Assembly (NCBI RefSeq): GCF_051710625.1
Contig: NZ_JBPESN010000004.1
Location: 1 to 64,000 of the forward strand
Direction of reading: 5' to 3'
Length of the DNA stretch: 64,000 nt
Origin: JBPESN01 sp051710625
GTDB lineage: Bacteria > Pseudomonadota > Gammaproteobacteria > Enterobacterales > Enterobacteriaceae
Shown: positions 47,671 through 55,912 of the stretch, piece by piece
Layout of the letters: each line of letters starts with the position of its first letter
Position numbering within the stretch: position 1 is the stretch's first letter
Translations under genes and position numbers: made by a program
Notes under the pieces: generated by a model
Databases searched by the model: none
What the model was told of the DNA's origin: nothing
The model's input: only the letters and a program-made list of their open reading frames with translations

Positions 47671-48633
47671 TCAGCGCGACGGCCGGTTATAGGGGTTGGG
47701 ATCGCCGGGCTTGCGGGTTTTAAGGAGTTTCAGCACCCACGTATACTGTTCCGGATTTGGGCGGACCAGTGTTTCCACCGCTTCATTCATGCGCCGCGCC
47801 ACGGTGGCCTCATCGGCGTCCGTGAGATCCTCCATCGGCGGCAGAAGATGGATATGCAGCAGGCTGGTGTTGCCGTCATAAACCGGAAACAACGGAACGA
47901 CGGTAGCGCGGCAGACTTTCATCAGGCGGCCGATAGCCGGCAGCGTCGCTTTGTAGGTGGCAAAAAAATCGACAAATTCACTGTGCTCAGCGCCGTGATC
48001 CTGATCGGGCAGATAATAGCCCCAATACCCCTGACGCACCGAGCTAATAAAAGGTTTAATGCCATCATTGCGGGCGTGCATACGGCCGCCGAAACGCCGC
48101 CGCACGCGGTTCCACATGTAATCCACCAGCTCATTGCGCTGATTGTGAAACATGGCCGCTATTTTCTGGCCGCGCTCCGCCATCAGCATCGCCGGCACGT
48201 CCACTGCCCAGCCGTGAGGAACCAAAAAGATGACATTGCGCCCCTCTTCCTGCAGTCGCTGGATCAATTCGTCGCCATGCCAGCGCACCCGCGCCAGGAC
48301 CCGCCGGGGATCGCGGCAGGCCAGTTCGGCCATCAGAATGGTGGACTGCGTGACGCAGGAGAACATGTCGTCGATGATGGTTTCCCGCTGCGGCGTGCCG
48401 ATTTCCGGCAGGCAGTAGGCCAGGTTGACCTGGGCGCGAAAACGCGCTTTGTGCGCAATGCGGCCGCCCGCCCGGCCCAGCGCGCCCAAAACGGGATCGC
48501 GCAGCCGCGGCGGGATCCAGGCTGCTGCGGCAATAGCGCCAATCCCCAGCCAAACGCCCCAGTAACGTGGCGCATAGAATGCGCTTTTGAAGGTTGGGAT
48601 GAACTCTGTCTGTCCCTTTTTTGTCTTTTTCAT
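47671..48633 (-). CDS. lpxM: Lipid A myristoyltransferase
   Basis: 320 residues from ATG 48633 (MKKTKKGQTEFIPTFKSAFY), aligned with the E. coli start; an upstream in-frame ATG at 48663 is possible. One N-terminal membrane segment (GVWLGIGAIAAAAWIPP), the HX4D catalytic motif in VPHGWAVDVPAMLM (about residue 140) and YLPDQDHGAEHSEFVDFFAT. LpxM adds the sixth acyl chain to lipid A at the inner membrane. It stands next to mepM as in E. coli. Intact. Confidence 0.95.
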   Translation of the reverse strand: MKKTKKGQTEFIPTFKSAFYAPRYWGVWLGIGAIAAAAWIPPRLRDPVLGALGRAGGRIAHKARFRAQVNLAYCLPEIGTPQRETIIDDMFSCVTQSTILMAELACRDPRRVLARVRWHGDELIQRLQEEGRNVIFLVPHGWAVDVPAMLMAERGQKIAAMFHNQRNELVDYMWNRVRRRFGGRMHARNDGIKPFISSVRQGYWGYYLPDQDHGAEHSEFVDFFATYKATLPAIGRLMKVCRATVVPLFPVYDGNTSLLHIHLLPPMEDLTDADEATVARRMNEAVETLVRPNPEQYTWVLKLLKTRKPGDPNPYNRPSR

Positions 48634-48730
48634 GCCTTTCTCACTGCTGTTAAACGCGCCCATAGTGTAGTTGACCGCATTATAAAGAAAAAAAGCAGCC
48701 GATCCTGCATCGGCTGCTGAGGGCGTCATA

Positions 48731-50056
48731 TCAATTTAACTGCAGCTGGGGCAGCATTTGTTTGACCTGGGCAAGATACTCGGCGCGATCGCGGACGGTC
48801 AGACCTTCGGTGCGCGGCAGTTTAGCGGTCAGCGGATTGACCGCCTGCTGGTTGATCCACACCTCATAATGCAGATGAGGGCCGGTGGAGCGTCCGGTAT
48901 TCCCGGACAGGGCGATACGGTCGCCGCGCTTCACTTTCTGTCCCGGTTTCACCAGCAGTTTTTTCAGGTGCATATAGCGGGTCATATACTGACGACCGTG
49001 ACGGATAGCCACATAATTCCCGGCGGCACCGTCGCGTTTGCTGACCATCACCTCGCCGTCGCCTACCGCCAATACCGGCGTACCGACCGGGACGGCGAAA
49101 TCAACGCCGCGGTGGGGCGCAATGCGCCCGGTAACGGGGTTAAGCCGCCGTGGGTTGAAATTGGAGGAGACGCGGAATTGTTTCACGGTGGGAAAGCGCA
49201 TAAACCCCCGGGCCAGCCCGGCGGCATCGCGATTATAGAATTTACCGTCATCCGCACGGAAGGCGTAGTAATCCTTACCGCCGCTACGCAAGCGCACGCC
49301 GAGCAATTGGCTTTGGGCGCTCTTGCCGTCCAGCATTTCCCTTGAAGTTAGAACCGAGAACTGATCGCCTTTACGCAGCTTGCGAAAATCCAGCTGCCAC
49401 TGCAGGGCCTTGATCACCGCATTGATATCACCGCCGGTCAGGCCAGCGGCGCGGGCGCTGGTGATAAAACTGCCGTCGAGCTGGCCGGTCAAGGTCGTAT
49501 TGCGCCATTCGCCGGTCATATTGGCGATACTTTCCTTGAAGCCGCCGTCAATGCAGTCATAAGTGCGCGTCTCGCGGCGGGAAACATCCCAGGTCAGGCG
49601 CTGTAAATCACCGCCGGTGGTCAGCCTCCATGAGAGAGACTGGCCCATCTTCAGATTGCGCAACGCGGGATTTTGCCGGGCCAGCACGGTGACGTCGGCA
49701 ATATCGATGCCGTACTGAGTGAGGACGCTGCTTAGAGTATCGCCGGTGGAGATGACGTATTCATGCACGCCTGCCTCCCCTTCCACGCGTTCGTCCAGTT
49801 CATCCTTGGGGATATCTTCGTCGCTGTCTGGGGTTGTTTGATCGAGCGGTTCGCTCGCCTCAGGCGCCAGCTCGCGCAATTGGTGGTTTTCCAGTGGAAT
49901 GATACGGCTGTTGGGCTGTTCCACTACCGGGGAATAAATATAAGGTCGCCAAACGGCGACAACCAGTGTGACGATGGTTAACGACCCCAGCATGACGCGG
50001 TGGGGTCGCGGCAGATGATTAAACGCCAGGGCGAAAAAGCGGGCTATCTGCTGCAC
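48731..50056 (-). CDS. mepM: Murein DD-endopeptidase MepM
   Basis: 441 residues. Membrane anchor at 22-38 (MLGSLTIVTLVVAVWRP), OapA/LysM-like domain around VHEYVISTGDTLSSVLTQYG (97-145), then the M23 zinc peptidase with H315 and D319 in HRGVDFAVPVGTP and H394-L-H396 in GPHLHYEVW. It cuts D-Ala-mDAP cross-links so that peptidoglycan can grow. Followed after 12 bases by znuA upstream on the same strand, so the two may share a transcript. Intact. Confidence 0.95.
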   Translation of the reverse strand: MQQIARFFALAFNHLPRPHRVMLGSLTIVTLVVAVWRPYIYSPVVEQPNSRIIPLENHQLRELAPEASEPLDQTTPDSDEDIPKDELDERVEGEAGVHEYVISTGDTLSSVLTQYGIDIADVTVLARQNPALRNLKMGQSLSWRLTTGGDLQRLTWDVSRRETRTYDCIDGGFKESIANMTGEWRNTTLTGQLDGSFITSARAAGLTGGDINAVIKALQWQLDFRKLRKGDQFSVLTSREMLDGKSAQSQLLGVRLRSGGKDYYAFRADDGKFYNRDAAGLARGFMRFPTVKQFRVSSNFNPRRLNPVTGRIAPHRGVDFAVPVGTPVLAVGDGEVMVSKRDGAAGNYVAIRHGRQYMTRYMHLKKLLVKPGQKVKRGDRIALSGNTGRSTGPHLHYEVWINQQAVNPLTAKLPRTEGLTVRDRAEYLAQVKQMLPQLQLN

Positions 50057-50068
50057 TAATGACTATCC

Positions 50069-51040
50069 TCATGTGTTCTTTTCCAGGCAGCTCACGTACT
50101 GGTTCGACAGTTGCAACAGGAAGCGCGCGTAGCTTTCCTTGTCCAAAGCAATACCTATTCCTAGCGGGTCCAGGGTGCCTATATGCACGTTTGTCCCGCG
50201 GGCGACGGCGTTGATAACGGCTGGTCTGAATTGTGGCTCAGCAAAAATACAGGTCGCTTTTTGCTCAACCAACTGTGTTCTGATTTTGTGTAAAGCCTGC
50301 GCGCCAGGCTGTATTTCGGGATTGATAGCGAAATATCCTGACGGCGTCAGGCCATAGTATGTTTCAAAATACCCATACGCATCGTGGAATACGTAATACC
50401 CTTTAGCGCGAACAGGTGCCAGCATTGTAGCGATATTTTTGTCATTTTTTGTCAAGACGCCTTTGAAAATGCGCAGATTATCGTCCAAAAGTTGTTTCTT
50501 TTCGGGTATTAACTCCACAAGACGGTCATGTATCGCCGCGGCCGCGCGCTCAGCAATGGTCGGCGAAAGCCACAGATGCATATTAAATTCGCCGTAATAA
50601 TGACCGTGCTCGCCGCCCTCATCAGCGGCATGCTCATGATTTTTATGCAATTCTTCGCTGCTTTTTTGCAGTAGCGGCATGACGGTGGGTAGACCGGCGA
50701 GGGTAATACGGCGGTTAGCAGGCAGCGACGAGGCGGGTCTTGATAAAAATGCTTCTAGCTCCGGCCCTACCCAGACTAGCACATCCGCTTTTTTCAAGCG
50801 CAGCGCATCCGTCGGCCGCAGCGCGTAATCATGAGGGGAAGCGCCATCGGGCAAGACAACCTCCACCGGCATCACGCCATCGGCAACGGCGACGGCGATA
50901 AATCCCAGCGGACGCACAGAGGTGACGACCGCGGCCTGAGCATGCACACCGGCCGTCACCCCGAATGCGGCACCCCATAAGGCGAAACGACAGGTGCGGT
51001 AAACAGGGCGCAACACGGCGTTGGAAAGGAAGGCGGGCAT
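50069..51040 (-). CDS. znuA: Zinc ABC transporter substrate-binding protein
   Basis: 323 residues from ATG 51040. Signal peptide ends near ALWGAAFGVTAGVHAQA (about residue 30). Metal ligands: His in GASPHDYALRPTD, His in NMHLWLSP and His in VFHDAYGYFE. The His/Glu-rich loop HKNHEHAADEGGEHGHYYG, typical of ZnuA, lies before the second ligand. It delivers Zn(II) to ZnuB in the periplasm. Divergent from znuCB across a Zur-type site. Intact. Confidence 0.95.
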   Translation of the reverse strand: MPAFLSNAVLRPVYRTCRFALWGAAFGVTAGVHAQAAVVTSVRPLGFIAVAVADGVMPVEVVLPDGASPHDYALRPTDALRLKKADVLVWVGPELEAFLSRPASSLPANRRITLAGLPTVMPLLQKSSEELHKNHEHAADEGGEHGHYYGEFNMHLWLSPTIAERAAAAIHDRLVELIPEKKQLLDDNLRIFKGVLTKNDKNIATMLAPVRAKGYYVFHDAYGYFETYYGLTPSGYFAINPEIQPGAQALHKIRTQLVEQKATCIFAEPQFRPAVINAVARGTNVHIGTLDPLGIGIALDKESYARFLLQLSNQYVSCLEKNT

Positions 51041-51070
51041 GGCATTATTCTCATCGGTAACGAAGCGGGT

Positions 51071-51089
51071 TGTTATGTTATAATAACGC
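51071..51089. promoter_or_regulatory. Zur-type operator between znuA and znuC
   Basis: TGTTATGTTATAATAACGC resembles the core of the enterobacterial Zur box (TGTTATANTATAACA) with partial dyad symmetry and lies in the 73-base divergent promoter region, where E. coli has its Zur site. Zur with zinc would repress both sides. Confidence 0.65.
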
Positions 51090-51113
51090 GGCAATTTAAC
51101 AACCGTAATCATC

Positions 51114-51881
51114 ATGACCGACTTGGTAGCCCTTGAGCACATTGCCGTCGCCTTCGGGCGAAAAGCGGTACTGCACGATATCTCATTTACCCTGCGCCAC
51201 GGACACATTCTCACCCTGCTCGGCCCGAACGGCGCCGGTAAATCGACGCTGGTGCGGGTAGTGCTCGGCCTTATTGCGCCAGGTGCCGGCATCATAAGGC
51301 GCCAGCCTAAACTGCGCGTGGGTTATGTGCCGCAGAAAATTCATCTTGATCCCACGCTGCCGCTGACGGTCGAACGCTTCGTGCGTCTGCGTCCGGGGGT
51401 GAAGAAAGGCGATATTGGACCGGCGCTCGCGCGGGTGCAGGCGCAGCATTTGCATCAGGCCCCGATGCAGAAGCTATCCGGCGGTGAAATGCAACGGGTG
51501 ATGCTGGCGCGCGCCGTGCTCAATTCACCACAACTCCTGGTGCTGGACGAGCCTACTCAGGGCGTGGACGTCAACGGTCAGGTGGCGCTGTATGATTTAA
51601 TCGACAACCTTCGCCGTACGCTCGGTTGCGGCGTATTAATGGTGTCACACGATTTACATCTGGTGATGGCGAAAACCGATGAAGTGCTGTGCCTTAATCG
51701 CCATATCTGCTGTTCCGGTACGCCGGAAGTGGTCTCGGCTCATCCGAATTTTATTGCCATGTTCGGCTATCGTGAATCATCGCAGCTCGCCATTTACCGC
51801 CATCATCACAATCATCGCCACGATTTGCAGGGTGAGGTCATGCCGGCCGCGCAGCCGCACGGAGAGTGCCGCCATGATTGA
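51114..51881 (+). CDS. znuC: Zinc ABC transporter ATPase
   Basis: 255 residues from ATG 51114. Walker A LLGPNGAGKSTLVRV, Q-loop VGYVPQK, signature KLSGGEMQRVMLARA, Walker B LLVLDEPTQGVDV and switch His in LMVSHDLHLV are complete. The C-terminus is His-rich (YRHHHNHRHD), as in other ZnuC. It drives zinc import with ZnuB. Overlaps znuB by 8 bases. Confidence 0.96.
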   Translation: MTDLVALEHIAVAFGRKAVLHDISFTLRHGHILTLLGPNGAGKSTLVRVVLGLIAPGAGIIRRQPKLRVGYVPQKIHLDPTLPLTVERFVRLRPGVKKGDIGPALARVQAQHLHQAPMQKLSGGEMQRVMLARAVLNSPQLLVLDEPTQGVDVNGQVALYDLIDNLRRTLGCGVLMVSHDLHLVMAKTDEVLCLNRHICCSGTPEVVSAHPNFIAMFGYRESSQLAIYRHHHNHRHDLQGEVMPAAQPHGECRHD

Positions 51882-52659
51882 ATTATTGCTGCCCGGCTGG
51901 GTTGCTGGCCTGCTGCTTTCGCTGGCGGCAGGTCCGCTCGGTGCCTTCGTGGTCTGGCGCAAGATGTCGTATTTTGGCGATACCCTGGCGCACGCCTCTC
52001 TTCTTGGCGTCGCTTTTGGTCTGTTGCTGAACATTAATCCGTTTTATGCGGTGATCGCGGTCACCCTGGCGCTGGCGCTGGGACTGGTGTGGCTGGAACG
52101 CTTTCCTCAATTAGCTATCGACACTCTGCTGGGCATTCTGGCGCACGGGTCGCTGTCCCTGGGCCTGGTGGTGGTCAGCCTGATGCAAGGGGTGCGGGTA
52201 GACCTGATGGCGTACCTGTTTGGCGATTTGCTGGCGGTCACGCCGCAGGATATTGCGCTGGTGGCCGTCGCGGTCGCGGTGATATTGACGCTTATCCTGT
52301 GGCAATGGTGTGCGTTACTGTCCGTGACCATCAGTCCTGAATTGGCCCACGTCGACGGGATCTGCCTGCCCCGCATCAAGCTGCTATTAATGCTGGTCAC
52401 GGCGCTGACCATCGGGCTGGCGATGAAATTTGTCGGCGCATTGATCATTACGTCGTTGCTTATTATCCCCGCCGCCGCCGCCCGCCGTTGCGCGCGCAAC
52501 CCGGAACGAATGGCGGTGTGCGCCACGTTGGCCGGCGTGCTGGCGGTTACCGGCGGCCTGGCGTTTTCCGCGCTCTACGATACGCCGGCCGGTCCGTCCG
52601 TGGTGCTGTGCGCCTCGGTACTGTTTCTGCTCAGTCTGACGATGAAAATCCGGTCGTGA
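51874..52659 (+). CDS. znuB: Zinc ABC transporter permease
   Basis: 261 residues from ATG 51874, exactly the E. coli length. At least seven membrane segments, for example GLLLSLAAGPLGAFVVWRKM, FYAVIAVTLALALGLVWLER and AMKFVGALIITSLLIIPAAA. SYFGDTLAHASLLGVAFGLL is the conserved family loop. Translationally coupled to znuC. Intact. Confidence 0.96.
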   Translation: MIELLLPGWVAGLLLSLAAGPLGAFVVWRKMSYFGDTLAHASLLGVAFGLLLNINPFYAVIAVTLALALGLVWLERFPQLAIDTLLGILAHGSLSLGLVVVSLMQGVRVDLMAYLFGDLLAVTPQDIALVAVAVAVILTLILWQWCALLSVTISPELAHVDGICLPRIKLLLMLVTALTIGLAMKFVGALIITSLLIIPAAAARRCARNPERMAVCATLAGVLAVTGGLAFSALYDTPAGPSVVLCASVLFLLSLTMKIRS

Positions 52660-52723
52660 CCCCCGCTCGCACGGGGCAGGTCACACCGCCGCCACGCGGG
52701 CCAAAACCTCCTTTGCGTACAGA

Positions 52724-53404
52724 TCAAAGCGTCGCCGCGCGGGTCAACGGCGTGATAGATCGCAGGCCGGGGCTGGTGCCGCGCCCCCCGCTGATATTCA
52801 GCGCCAGACAGGCGGCGCTGCGGCTGACGATGTGCTGCAAATCCCCCGTCTGATAAAACCCCAGCCGCGCCACAATGCCAAAGCGATCGCGCACGGCGGC
52901 GTCAGCGAGCCGGCGCGGGTGGTGGCTCCCACCAGCGTAAACGGAGGCAGCTCGATTTTGATTGAGCGGGCGGCCGGCCCCTCGCCTATCATAATATCCA
53001 GCTGGTAGTCTTCCATGGCCGGGTACAGCACTTCTTTCCACCACCGGTGACAGTCTGTGGATTTCATCAATGAATAAAACGTCATGGGGTTCGAGATTGG
53101 TTAGCATGCCCGCCAGATCGCCGGCTTTTTCCAGCACCGGACCCGAGGTGGTGCGCAAATTGACGCCCATCTCATTGGCGACAATGTTCGCCAGCGTGGT
53201 TTTACCCAGACCCGGCGGCACCGAGATCAACAGATGATCGAGCGCGTCACCGTGCATTTTCGCCGCCTGAATGAAAATCTCCATTTGCTCGCGCACGTGC
53301 AGCTGGCCGATATAGTTTTCCAGTTTTTTTGGTCGGATAGCGCGGTCGATAACCTCTTCTCCGGTCACCGCGTCGGCGCTCATCAGTCGATCGGCTTCTA
53401 TCAT
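52724..53404 (-). pseudogene. ruvB: RuvB, Holliday junction branch-migration motor, truncated
   Basis: ATG 53404 gives AIRPKKLENYIGQLHVREQM; Walker A reads SVPPGLGKTTLANIVANEMG (family FGPPGLGKTT) and Walker B DVLFIDEIHRLSPVVE. One base is lost near 53045 and regained later (ILDIMIGEGPAARSIKIEL-type text, then FTLVGATTRAG, sensor 1, and LRDRFGI with slips). After IVSRSA and ALNISGG no RuvB sequence remains: about 130 C-terminal residues including the DNA-binding winged helix are gone. RuvAB moves Holliday junctions. Confidence 0.9.
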
Positions 53405-53412
53405 CTTCTACC

Positions 53413-54032
53413 TCACAGCGCGGCGCGCAGCGCATCACGAATTAGCATTTCACAATCAGCGCCAGCTCTCGCTACTTTACTGACCATCCGGCTTGCCTCC
53501 TGCGGTTTATAACCCAGCGCCACCAGGGCGGCCACTGCTTCACTCTCGGGATAGGCAGGCATGGCAGGCGCATCAAATGGCGGCAGGGATCTCGCCCGCG
53601 CCCTGTGGCGCAAACAGATCGCCAGACAGGCCTTTGAACCTGTCCTTCATTTCCACCACCAGCCGTTCCGCAGTCTTCTTGCCGACACCGGGCAATTTCA
53701 CCAGGGCGTTGGTTTCCTGGCGTTCCACGGCGCTGACAAACTGTTGCGCCGACATGCAGGACCAAATCGCTAGCGCCAGATTTAGCCCGATCCCGTTGAC
53801 TTTAATTAGCTCGCGAAACAGCACCCGCTCCTGTTTATGGATAAAGCCAAACAGCAGCTGGGCGTCCTCACGTACCACGAAATGGGTGAAGATGACCGTC
53901 TCCTGTCCGCTCTCCGGCAGGGCATAGAAACAGGTCATCGGCATAAAGACCTCATACCTACCCCATGGGTTTCCAATAGCACCTGCGGCGGCTGCTTTTC
54001 CAGAATGATGCCTTCTGACGACGTCCGATCAC
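53413..54032 (-). pseudogene. ruvA: RuvA, Holliday junction binding protein, frameshifted
   Basis: The start GTG 54032 gives MIGR, then GIILEKQPPQVLLETHG lies in a second frame and YEVFMPMTCFYALPESGQET in a third. VVREDAQLLFGFIHKQERVL and KLPGVGKKTAERLVVEMKDR follow, and the C-terminal domain EAVAALVALGYKPQEASRMV after a slip near 53590, ending 53413. The first HhH motif reads NGIGLNLALAIWSCMSA where the family has NGVGPKLALAILSGMSA. Eight bases upstream of ruvB, as in the normal operon. Confidence 0.9.
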
Positions 54033-54127
54033 CTCGACCTTCCTTAATGCGTCAGGTAGTTACTTATGATGGTTATGCTAGGCTGGATGGATATCCAGCC
54101 TGAAGGTTAACACGCCACCGCCGACCG

Positions 54128-54658
54128 CTAACGCAGCCGGCCGCGCGCCAGATTCAACCCGCCGCTGCCCATGCGCAAGGATTTTGGCTGACGTGGCAAT
54201 GGGTGATGGCGATAGCCAACGCATCGGCAGCATCCGCCTGCGGGTTGGCCGGTAGCGTCAAAAGGGTACGCACCATATGCTGCACCTGAGATTTTTCTGC
54301 TGCACCACAGCCTACCACCGTTTGTTTCACCTGCCGCGCCGCATATTCAAATACCGGCAAATCCAGATTCATCGCCGCCACGATAGCGACCCCGCGCGCC
54401 TGACCCAGCTTTAACGCCGAGTCCGCGTTCTTGGTCATAAAAACCTGCTCTATCGCCAGGCAGTCGGGCTGAAACTGTGTAATGATTTCGCTGGCGCCGG
54501 CATAAATCAGCTTCAGACAGCTTCAGACGCGCTGGCAGATCGTCGACTTTGGTCTGGATACAGCCGCTCCCCAGGTAGGTCAGTTTACGTTCTTCCTGCC
54601 GTACGATGCCATAGCCGGTAATGCGCGAACAGGGGTCGATGCCCAGAATCACCGTCAT
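54128..54658 (-). pseudogene. ruvC: RuvC, Holliday junction resolvase, broken by a 10-base duplication
   Basis: ATG 54658 gives MTVILGIDPCSRITGYGIVR: the catalytic Asp 7 stays but the invariant Gly of GIDPGS is Cys. After DDLPARLKL the frame is destroyed by a tandem duplication at 54508-54527. In the other frame KNADSALKLGQARGVAIVAA and YAARQVKQTVVGCGAAEKSQ, PANPQADAADALAIAITHCH (catalytic DAADAL) follow; a late slip separates the natural end NLARGRLR, TAG 54128-54130. RuvC nicks the junction moved by RuvAB. Confidence 0.9.
54508..54528 (-). repeat. 10-base tandem duplication inside ruvC
   Basis: CAGCTTCAGA occurs twice in direct succession (54508-54517 and 54518-54527). Ten extra bases shift the frame, and RuvC homology is continuous if one copy is removed. 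Confidence 0.85.
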
Positions 54659-54701
54659 GCCGCTGCCGCCCGGCGTATGAGATAAGGCGGGAACGCGGTC
54701 A

Positions 54702-55445
54702 TCACAGGGTTGCCGCCGCCTCGTCGGAAATCTTCCCGTTGTGGTAGACTTCCTGCACGTCATCGGAGTCTTCCAGCATGTCGATAAGGCGCAGCAATTT
54801 CGGCGCAGTCTTGGCGTCCAGGTCGGCGCGGGTCGACGGCACCAGCGCCACTTCCGACGCTTCCGGCGTCAGCCCGGCCGCTTCCAGCGCGTCCTTTACC
54901 TCGCCGAAAGCCTCAGGAGTGGTGTATACGTCAATTGCCCCGTCATCATAGGTGATTACGTCATCGGCACCGGCCTCAAGCGCCGCATCCATGATGGTGT
55001 CTTCGCTCAGACCCAGCGCAAAGGAAATGACCCCTCGTTTGGTGAACAAATACGACACGGAGCCGTCAGTGCCCAAATTGCCGCCGGTTTTGGTAAAGGC
55101 GTGACGCACTTCGGAAACGGTACGGTTGCGGTTATCGCTCAGGCACTCCACCATGACCGCGGTACCGCCCGGGCCGTAGCCCTCGTAAATGATAGTTTCC
55201 ATCTGCGCCTCATCATCACCGCCCACGCCGCGGGCGATAGCGCGATTCAAGGTATCGCGCGTCATGTTATTGGCTAATGCTTTATCCACCGCTGCGCGCA
55301 AACGGGGATTTGAGCCGACATCGCCTCCACCCAGACGAGCGGCGGTGACCAGTTCGCGGATGATCTTGGTGAAAATCTTCCCGCGCTTAGCGTTCTGTGC
55401 GGCTTTACGATGCTTGGTATTGGCCCACTTACTATGACCTGCCAT
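54702..55445 (-). CDS. yebC: YebC/PmpR-family protein
   Basis: 247 residues from ATG 55445 (MAGHSKWANTKHRKAAQNAK, the family signature). Three domains as in TACO1/YebC: KIFTKIIRELVTAARLGGGD, IIYEGYGPGGTAVMVECLSD and FTKRGVISFALG. Members act as transcription regulators or help ribosomes through proline stretches. In E. coli it sits between ruvC and nudB, as here. Intact. Confidence 0.95.
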   Translation of the reverse strand: MAGHSKWANTKHRKAAQNAKRGKIFTKIIRELVTAARLGGGDVGSNPRLRAAVDKALANNMTRDTLNRAIARGVGGDDEAQMETIIYEGYGPGGTAVMVECLSDNRNRTVSEVRHAFTKTGGNLGTDGSVSYLFTKRGVISFALGLSEDTIMDAALEAGADDVITYDDGAIDVYTTPEAFGEVKDALEAAGLTPEASEVALVPSTRADLDAKTAPKLLRLIDMLEDSDDVQEVYHNGKISDEAAATL

Positions 55446-55468
55446 ATTTTTCTCCGAAAAAAGCCTTT

Positions 55469-55912
55469 TCAGGCCGGATGAATAACAAATTCTTCAATCG
55501 CCTGCCGGTTACTCCAGGATTTGATCAACGCCGCAGATGCCGCGGCGGCCATCCAGCGCCAGCTAAGATGCTCGCTTAACACGGGCGCCCGCTCACAGGG
55601 TAGCGTTAAACAAAACCAATATTCTGTATTGTGCGTCACTCCGGGGGCGTAACGGTGGCGAAAATGACTAAAAATTTCAAACTGAATACAGCGCTGGCAA
55701 TCGGTGAGCGTCAGCCCGCCGGCGTCCACATCGAAACCGGTTTCCTCACGGACTTCCCGCCGCGCCGCTGCCGCCGGAAGTTCGCCGGCATCGATACCGC
55801 CTGTAACCGACTGCCAGAACGCCAGGTCATCCCGGCGTTGTAACATCAGTACCCGCCCGCTGTCGGCGGCAGAGATAACCACCAGCACCGAAACCGGGCG
55901 TTTATAGGGCAT
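55469..55912 (-). CDS. nudB: Dihydroneopterin triphosphate diphosphatase (Nudix)
   Basis: 147 residues from ATG 55912. The Nudix box is complete: GGIDAGELPAAAARREVREE followed by TG (residues about 38-60). LRRDDLAFWQSVTGG-type sequence precedes it, and WFCLTLPCERAP closes the fold. NudB removes pyrophosphate from dihydroneopterin triphosphate in folate synthesis. The ATG overlaps the stop of aspS (TAATG), so translation is likely coupled. Intact. Confidence 0.93.
   Translation of the reverse strand: MPYKRPVSVLVVISAADSGRVLMLQRRDDLAFWQSVTGGIDAGELPAAAARREVREETGFDVDAGGLTLTDCQRCIQFEIFSHFRHRYAPGVTHNTEYWFCLTLPCERAPVLSEHLSWRWMAAAASAALIKSWSNRQAIEEFVIHPA

Noticed and set aside
47632..48720. Long plus-strand ORF of 362 codons opposite lpxM
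   Set aside because: It is the complement of a clear LpxM with catalytic motif and normal length; high GC makes long shadow frames common.
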